From G039029935 sp039029935 (GTDB taxonomy: Bacteria > Chloroflexota > Anaerolineae > Caldilineales > Caldilineaceae): 12,598 nt of DNA. The translations under genes were made by a program, and so were the position numbers. The notes below the pieces were generated by a model that was not told the origin of the DNA, ran no database searches, and saw only the letters and a list, made by a program, of their open reading frames with translations. This document shows positions 1 through 4,660 of this stretch, piece after piece (the first letter of the stretch is position 1; each line of letters begins with the position of its first letter). The DNA is taken from contig JBCCFC010000261.1 in NCBI GenBank assembly GCA_039029935.1, positions 1-12,598 on the forward strand, written 5' to 3'.

Positions 1-80
1 AGTGCTTTGTTTGAAAGTCGTTTATCGTTCGTAATATACCAGATGAGAGCATGGGTGTCAGCGACGGCATGAATACTCAT
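1..80 (-). CDS. VapC-like PIN-domain toxin, N-terminal fragment (cut by window edge)
   Basis: Only the first 26 codons are present; the gene continues beyond base 1. The peptide starts MSIHAV and continues ADTHALIWYITND and KRLSNKA. An early Asp followed by T/SHALIWY, then a D-x-RLS stretch, is the usual start of VapC-type PIN ribonucleases; this Asp (residue 8) would be a metal-binding acidic residue. The ATG (78-80) overlaps the TGA of the upstream antitoxin gene as ATGA, and a GGAG lies at 88-91, 7 nt before the start. Known of the family: these toxins cleave RNA and are held inactive by a partner antitoxin. The call rests on a short fragment plus its partner, so whether the rest of the toxin is intact cannot be judged here. 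Confidence 0.75.
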   Translation of the reverse strand, partial: MSIHAVADTHALIWYITNDKRLSNKA

Positions 81-544
81 AGCTCATCTCCAATCGATGA
101 CCACATTTCACGTCGAATCTCTTTTATATCTTCAAAGGAAGGAACTGGTTTCAAGTGTGCAGCCGCCCCCTCTAACCTTCTTCTTTTCCTAACTTCCTTT
201 TTTGGTATTTCTGTTTGTCCCGTTGCGTACAGAGTGTCATCTATATTGTTTTCATTGCTGGGGGATGACCACATCTCGCGACGAGTCTCTTGGATTTCTT
301 CAAATGATGGTGCCGTACCTAAATGTGACAACGCACCCTTTAGAGATTTCTGTTTAGTATGACCATTTTCGTTTAACTCTTCTGTTTTCGGCGTTAATTG
401 AAGATTAAACCGCTCAAATAGCAATGAAACTTTCGGCATGAAAATCATAATTAGTCGCAATTGATCCATTGGTGACAATTGCTCAACTAATTGTACGGCT
501 TCGTCAAGAGATCCTTGTGATGATACTGCCACACCTATACTCAT
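77..544 (-). CDS. VapB-like antitoxin with duplicated C-terminal toxin-binding tail
   Basis: This 155-residue protein sits directly upstream of the PIN toxin fragment and overlaps it by 4 nt (ATGA), which points to coupled translation of a toxin-antitoxin pair. Residues 13-46 contain a short helical segment of the kind 'LVEQLSPMDQLRLI', common in small Chloroflexota and cyanobacterial antitoxins. The usual C-terminal tail of that group (small residues, then PS-x-E-E/D-I, then RREMW) occurs twice: residues 66-94 and 122-150, identical at 18 of 29 positions. A linker rich in Lys and Arg (115-123) lies just before the second copy. Single-tailed relatives are usually shorter (inference from memory). 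The start is supported by an AGAGGT just before the ATG. I expect it to neutralise the toxin and possibly repress its own operon, but I cannot assign a DNA-binding fold with certainty. Confidence 0.75.
   Translation of the reverse strand: MSIGVAVSSQGSLDEAVQLVEQLSPMDQLRLIMIFMPKVSLLFERFNLQLTPKTEELNENGHTKQKSLKGALSHLGTAPSFEEIQETRREMWSSPSNENNIDDTLYATGQTEIPKKEVRKRRRLEGAAAHLKPVPSFEDIKEIRREMWSSIGDEL
95..181 (-). repeat. Second copy of the antitoxin tail repeat (residues 122-150)
   Basis: This stretch encodes a 29-residue unit ending RREMWSS. It matches residues 66-94 of the same protein at 18 of 29 positions, including the PSFE and RREMWSS segments. The DNA also keeps similarity, for example the shared run gatgaccacat on the plus strand, consistent with an internal duplication that has since diverged. 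Confidence 0.85.
263..349 (-). repeat. First copy of the antitoxin tail repeat (residues 66-94)
   Basis: This is the N-terminal partner of the repeat at 95-181. It encodes the LKGALSHLG, PSFEEI and RREMWSS segments that in single-tailed relatives form the extreme C-terminus contacting the PIN toxin. Here it is internal, followed by a 27-residue linker and then the second copy. Confidence 0.85.
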
Positions 545-580
545 ATTTACCTCTTACCATATTTTTATCTACATACAAAT

Positions 581-624
581 TAAAAAAGCAGACACAAGAA
601 GGCATTATACGTGCTTGTGTCTGC
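581..624 (-). terminator. Intrinsic terminator of the dehydratase gene
   Basis: A perfect 11-bp inverted repeat (588-598 against 614-624; arm GCAGACACAAG) with a 15-nt loop begins 26 nt past the dehydratase stop. Read on the minus strand the stem is followed at once by six T residues (582-587). This is a standard Rho-independent terminator for leftward transcription, separating the dehydratase gene from the toxin-antitoxin pair. Confidence 0.85.
604..609 (-). promoter_or_regulatory. Candidate -10 box for the toxin-antitoxin operon, inside the terminator loop
   Basis: A perfect TATAAT reads leftward in the terminator loop, about 60 nt upstream of the antitoxin ATG. I see no good -35 hexamer at 16-19 nt spacing and no extended -10 TG, so the call rests on the -10 alone. 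It is the only consensus -10 I noticed between the two genes, and the antitoxin gene needs a promoter beyond the terminator. Confidence 0.3.
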
Positions 625-649
625 GCTAGTCTGTTCTAATCAATCCATA

Positions 650-2368
650 TCAAATATGAGAGTCGCGCGAAACCTCACTACCCGACTTGCCCACCAAGAA
701 ATCCAAATCAGCCCCCGTATCTGCCTGCGTTACATGGTTGATATACAGATTGATATAACCGCGATCTGCCAATGGCACAGGTGGCTGCCATGCCGCCCGT
801 CGTTGCGCCAATTCATCATCGGGTACATCCAAATGCAAGCGTCGATTTGCCACATCCAACTCAATCATGTCGCCATTTTGCACCAACGCCAATGTGCCAC
901 CAACCGCCGACTCTGGTGCCGTATGCAGGACGACTGTGCCAAAGGCTGTACCGCTCATGCGGCCATCCGAAATGCGCACCATGTCGTTAACACCCTGCTC
1001 CAGAATCTTCTTGGGTAAGGCCATGTTGCCATTTTCGGGCATCCCTGGATAGCCACGTGGACCAATGCCTTTGAGGACCAATACAGAGTTTGCATCAACC
1101 TCCAGGTCAGGGTCGTCAATGCGCTCATGATAATCCTCGACATCCTCAAAGACAACAGCAGGACCCCGATGTTGCATCAGTTCTGGTGTCGCTGCCGATG
1201 GCTTGATGATCGATCCCTGCTCACAGAGATTACCACGCAGCACAGCGATACCGACGGCCTCCTTGAAGGGCTTGTCGATGCTGGCGATGACATCGCGGTT
1301 ATAGCTGGTGGCCCGGGCCGTGTTCTCAGCGTGAGATTTGCCCGTGACCGTGATGGCCTCCATATGCAATTCATCCTGTAGCTCTTGGATGACTGCGGGC
1401 AACCCACCTGCATAGTAAAAGTCTTCCATGAGGTAGTCACCGGATGGCATCAGATTGACCAACATCGGCATATGACTGCCCAGTGCATCAAAATCATCCA
1501 AGGTTAGCTCTGTGCCGATACGCCCGGCAATTGCCAGCAAATGGACAATAAAGTTGCTCGACCCACCGATAGCGGCGTTGACCTTGATGGCGTTCTCAAT
1601 TGCATTACGTGTGAGGATGTCAGATAGTTTCAGGTCTTCCTGCACCATCTCGACAATTCGTTGGCCTGTCATGTGACCGATGCGTTTGCGACGCGCATCT
1701 GGTGCGGGGATGGCGGCGGCTCCCGATAGCGTCAACCCCAGCGACTCAACCATACAGGCCATGCTGGATGCTGTCCCCATTGTCATACAGTGACCATCGC
1801 TGCGCGACATACAGCCCTCGGCTTCCTGATATTCTTCCAACGTCATTTTACCCGTGCGGAAATCATCGCTAAATTTCCACACATCGGTTCCTGAGCCAAT
1901 GTCACGGCCTCGGAATTTACCATTAAGCATCGGACCACCAGGCAGCACAATGGTGGGTAAGTCTACACTTGACGCCCCCATCAGCGTAGAAGGCGTTGTC
2001 TTGTCACAGCCTGTGAGCAGCACAACACCATCAATCGGGTTGGCGCGCAACGTCTCCTCCACATCCATGCTGGCAAGGTTGCGATAGAGCATGGTGGTCG
2101 GGCGCATCATCGGTTCGCCCAATGACATCACAGGAAACTCCAAGGGGAAGCCACCCGCCTCATAAACACCGCGCTTGACGGTCTCGGCCAGAATACGAAA
2201 ATGCCCATTGCAAGGGGTCAACTCGGACCATGTGTTACAGATGCCAATGACGGGTCGTCCATCAAATTCATGGTCGGGATAGCCCTGATTTTTCATCCAA
2301 CTGCGGTGAATAAATCCCGGTGTACCGCCGCGTCCAAACCAGTCGTGACTGCGTAGTTCTTTACTCAT
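650..2368 (-). CDS. Sugar-acid dehydratase of the IlvD/Edd family, L-arabinonate dehydratase-like
   Basis: This 572-residue enzyme probably dehydrates an aldonic acid to a 2-keto-3-deoxy sugar acid in the cytoplasm. It resembles the rhizobial L-arabinonate dehydratase along its length, from WLKNQGYP-like (here WMKNQGYP) near the start to GADLDFL near the end. The three Fe-S cysteines of that subgroup match Cys53 (TPCNGH), Cys121 (GCDKTTP) and Cys194 (DGHCMTMG). Lys123 and Ser472 (DGRMSG) match the metal-binding lysine and catalytic serine. The open frame extends upstream to 2422, but I chose ATG 2368: AAGGAG lies 9 nt before it, family similarity starts there, and the upstream ATG would fall on the predicted transcript start. 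Galactonate or xylonate are alternative substrates. It looks transcriptionally separate from the NRPS genes, and I see no clear link to the peptide pathway. Confidence 0.88.
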   Translation of the reverse strand: MSKELRSHDWFGRGGTPGFIHRSWMKNQGYPDHEFDGRPVIGICNTWSELTPCNGHFRILAETVKRGVYEAGGFPLEFPVMSLGEPMMRPTTMLYRNLASMDVEETLRANPIDGVVLLTGCDKTTPSTLMGASSVDLPTIVLPGGPMLNGKFRGRDIGSGTDVWKFSDDFRTGKMTLEEYQEAEGCMSRSDGHCMTMGTASSMACMVESLGLTLSGAAAIPAPDARRKRIGHMTGQRIVEMVQEDLKLSDILTRNAIENAIKVNAAIGGSSNFIVHLLAIAGRIGTELTLDDFDALGSHMPMLVNLMPSGDYLMEDFYYAGGLPAVIQELQDELHMEAITVTGKSHAENTARATSYNRDVIASIDKPFKEAVGIAVLRGNLCEQGSIIKPSAATPELMQHRGPAVVFEDVEDYHERIDDPDLEVDANSVLVLKGIGPRGYPGMPENGNMALPKKILEQGVNDMVRISDGRMSGTAFGTVVLHTAPESAVGGTLALVQNGDMIELDVANRRLHLDVPDDELAQRRAAWQPPVPLADRGYINLYINHVTQADTGADLDFLVGKSGSEVSRDSHI

Positions 2369-2377
2369 ATCAATTCT

Positions 2378-2383
2378 CTCCTT
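2378..2383 (-). promoter_or_regulatory. Ribosome binding site deciding the dehydratase start
   Basis: AAGGAG reads leftward 9 nt before ATG 2366-2368. It favours this internal start over the in-frame ATG at 2420-2422, which would add 18 residues (beginning MIANQP) without family similarity. Confidence 0.8.
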
Positions 2384-2430
2384 TGAGTAGTCGTAGTGAT
2401 AGATAGGTTGATTTGCGATCAACGCTTGCT

Positions 2431-2436
2431 ATTATA
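2431..2436 (-). promoter_or_regulatory. Candidate -10 box of the dehydratase gene
   Basis: A perfect TATAAT reads leftward here, placing a transcript start near 2424 and a leader of about 55 nt before ATG 2368. The upstream -35 region (CTGTCG at 18-nt spacing) matches consensus at only 3 of 6 positions. I saw no good terminator between the upstream gene's stop at 2505 and this point, so readthrough from the NRPS operon is also possible. Confidence 0.45.
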
Positions 2437-2504
2437 ATCGAATCAAAAGAAAATCGACAGGAAGACCGGAAAGGGCAGTGTTTAGATTTGTATAATCTTG
2501 CAGA

Positions 2505-3515
2505 CTATTCTGTCGAATGGCCTAAATCTGTGACAAAGCGCTGTACTGTCTCTGTGGATTGCAGCACCGCTTCGGACACTTTGGGCATGATCTGCCCACC
2601 AAACTGAAAGACTTGTTGGTTCCACAGCGCCAGTGGTGTACTACCAATTTCATACACACTGCGGGGTGCAATCGCAATGACATCTTTCCCCATCAAGGGT
2701 GGCACATAGATATGGCTGCCAAAATCACCCTCGGTAAAAAAGACACAGTATTTGGCAAAGTGGATGAGACACGCTTGCTCTGGGAAAGAGCGACAGGGGT
2801 AGGTCACACAGTTGGGATAGTCGGCAAATTCAGAGTAGCTATCCAACCAACGGCCTGTGTCAAAGTTGAGCAGGACAACTCTGAACTGTTCGCTCAACGT
2901 TGTAATCAATTGATCCTGTGGGATATCGTCATGGGAAAGTTGCTGCGTGCTGGCGTCCCGTTTACGTCCTTGGATCAAGATAAACGGCTGTGTCAGCGAC
3001 CAACCCAACTTGGCCTCTACGGCCGTGCGAATTTGCAAATCTGGTTCAATTTGGCGATAGTCATTATTGTCGACATCCAACAAATCATAAATATCAATTT
3101 CATGTTGACCAGCCCCAAAAACACAACCATTGAGGGTTGTGGAGTGTGAACTAAAGACCCACTTGCAGGGTACATTGTGCGCATCTTCGCGCAAAATGCT
3201 GGACGTTTTTGTGATATATCGCCGTAGTTGAAGTTTGAGTAGTTGCTGCAATCCATAGGAGACGAGTTGACGACGCCCCACCCACACAGATGTGTAGATC
3301 GCACGGTACATAGAGGCACGGCTGCGTTTGAAGAGCGGGACATCGGAGATGTCGATAAATTCGTCGGCCATCTCATAGAGTGGATAAAGATTGGCGCGAC
3401 TACAGCAGAGTATTTTGTCGTTGGGTTCGATTGTTTTGGCAAACTTTCGGATAACCCCTTGCCAGTTGAGCAGTTCAAACCCAAATTCACCTTCAAAAAT
3501 AAATATATAATTCAT
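2505..3515 (-). CDS. Conserved-looking protein of unknown function, possibly glycosyltransferase-like
   Basis: I do not recognise this 336-residue protein with confidence. It has no signal peptide or membrane segment that I can see. It opens with GEFGFELLNWQG (residues 9-20), then alternating hydrophobic strands and helices typical of an alpha/beta protein. A central segment ILIQGRKRD is followed by RVVLLNFDTG, and the C-terminal third carries FFTEGDFGSHIYVPPLMGKD followed by VIAIAP. A strand, an acidic/glycine loop, a histidine and a second strand in the C-terminal half recall nucleotide-sugar binding halves of GT-B-like glycosyltransferases; that is an inference from pattern only. Its ATG overlaps the aminotransferase stop as ATGA and its own ribosome binding site is poor, so translation is probably coupled and the two proteins probably act in one pathway. 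It is the last gene of the NRPS operon. Confidence 0.85.
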   Translation of the reverse strand: MNYIFIFEGEFGFELLNWQGVIRKFAKTIEPNDKILCCSRANLYPLYEMADEFIDISDVPLFKRSRASMYRAIYTSVWVGRRQLVSYGLQQLLKLQLRRYITKTSSILREDAHNVPCKWVFSSHSTTLNGCVFGAGQHEIDIYDLLDVDNNDYRQIEPDLQIRTAVEAKLGWSLTQPFILIQGRKRDASTQQLSHDDIPQDQLITTLSEQFRVVLLNFDTGRWLDSYSEFADYPNCVTYPCRSFPEQACLIHFAKYCVFFTEGDFGSHIYVPPLMGKDVIAIAPRSVYEIGSTPLALWNQQVFQFGGQIMPKVSEAVLQSTETVQRFVTDLGHSTE

Positions 3516-4639
3516 TGCTGTCGCCCAAAGTTTTTTACATGATCAACAATATAGCCTATGTCATTGTCCGTCAATGCTTGATGCAGTGGGAGGCATAACG
3601 TTGTGTCGGCAGCAATCTCTGTATGGGGGAGGTGTGCATCGTTCTCATAAAATTGAACGCGGTGCAACGGATAGTAGCGAAATGATGTGTAGATATTGTG
3701 TTGACGTAGATAGTGCGCCAAGTCATCGCGTACATCTGGTGCAGTTTGAATCCAATAGAAATAGTAAGAACTTGTCATGTGTGGAGGAATTGCCGGAGGT
3801 CGTCGCACCCATGAAACATTTGATAGAGCATCATTGTACATCGCTGTAATCCGTCGCCGTTGCGCAATAAAGGTCGGTAACTTTTTGAGCTGCTCAATCC
3901 CAATCGCAGAGGCGATATCATTCATGATGCCACGTCGCTCTGCACCCGAAACCTCAAATGCCCACCAACGGCTATCGACATCATTGGAAAACCCGCTCTT
4001 ACTTTGCAGACCCAGCATCAATTGGTCCTCTGCCCGCTGTGCCAATTCTTCGCTGCGACAGTAGATCATGCCACCATCCCCTGTCACCAAAATCTTCATG
4101 GCGTCAAAGGACCACACACCCACATCACCCATTGTGCCACATGCTTTTCCTTGGTAAGTCGAGGCAACACTACAGGCGCTGTCCTCGATTAAGGCCAGGT
4201 TGTGCTGTTGTGTCAGCGCGCAAATCGCATCCATCTCACAGGGCACACCCCCATAGTGCAATATCATCACGGCTTTTGTTTTTGGTGTCATTTGTGCGGC
4301 AATCATCTCTGCGGTTGGGTTGAGGGTATGTGGGTCTACATCACAAAAAACGGGTGTCGCACCACTGGCAACGATGGCATTGCCTGCGCCCACAAAGCTG
4401 ATGGAAGGCAGAATCACTTCATCACCAGCCTTAATATCCAACAACGTCATGGCTTGGAACAGTCCCTCTGTACAGCAACTGATGCTGTGAATGAATGCGG
4501 CGTCAACACCAAGGTGCGCTGCAAATTGCTGTTCAAAGAGCGCAGTTTTTGGTCCTTTGCCTACCCAATTTGAGGCAAAGACATCTGCCACTGCATCTAG
4601 TTCTGCTTGTCCTAATGCTGGCTGAAATAAGTTAATCAT
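3512..4639 (-). CDS. DegT/DnrJ/EryC1/StrS-family PLP aminotransferase
   Basis: This 375-residue fold-type I enzyme has the usual family length. Residues 25-36 (WVGKGPKTALFE) match the WxGxGPxxxxFE start. EDSAC at 152-156 provides the Asp153 that pairs with the PLP pyridine nitrogen. SFDAMK at 177-182 supplies the Schiff-base Lys182, followed by TGDGG, where relatives usually have SFHPxK and TGEGG. The family transfers an amino group, usually from Glu or Gln, to keto sugars or similar carbonyls, often for antibiotic amino sugars; a few act on cyclitols. The gene starts 21 nt after the A-PCP-TE gene, with a weak ribosome binding site, and overlaps the next gene by 4 nt. I infer it makes an amino building block or aminates the peptide product. 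No sugar nucleotidyltransferase or dehydratase of the dTDP-sugar type is in view, so a sugar role is unproven. Confidence 0.9.
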   Translation of the reverse strand: MINLFQPALGQAELDAVADVFASNWVGKGPKTALFEQQFAAHLGVDAAFIHSISCCTEGLFQAMTLLDIKAGDEVILPSISFVGAGNAIVASGATPVFCDVDPHTLNPTAEMIAAQMTPKTKAVMILHYGGVPCEMDAICALTQQHNLALIEDSACSVASTYQGKACGTMGDVGVWSFDAMKILVTGDGGMIYCRSEELAQRAEDQLMLGLQSKSGFSNDVDSRWWAFEVSGAERRGIMNDIASAIGIEQLKKLPTFIAQRRRITAMYNDALSNVSWVRRPPAIPPHMTSSYYFYWIQTAPDVRDDLAHYLRQHNIYTSFRYYPLHRVQFYENDAHLPHTEIAADTTLCLPLHQALTDNDIGYIVDHVKNFGRQQ

Positions 4640-4660
4640 AAAGACTTCGTATAATATCGC

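Noticed and set aside
51..362. Plus-strand open frame opposite the antitoxin gene
   Set aside because: It is antisense to a gene with clear family features, has no convincing ribosome binding site, and its apparent repeats are only the reverse reading of the antitoxin tail repeats.
650..2368. IlvD dihydroxy-acid dehydratase of branched-chain amino acid synthesis
   Set aside because: The motifs (TPCNGH, FPLEFPVMSLGE, GADLDFL end) fit the sugar-acid dehydratase branch of the family much better than IlvD proper.
2424..2504. Terminator for the NRPS operon
   Set aside because: Only a 5-bp inverted repeat (AGATT/AATCT) without a following T run is present, too weak to call.
2559..3149. Plus-strand open frame of 196 codons opposite the unknown 336-residue gene
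   Set aside because: No recognisable motifs and an unnatural composition; the minus-strand gene has an ATGA junction with its neighbour and a globular-protein pattern.
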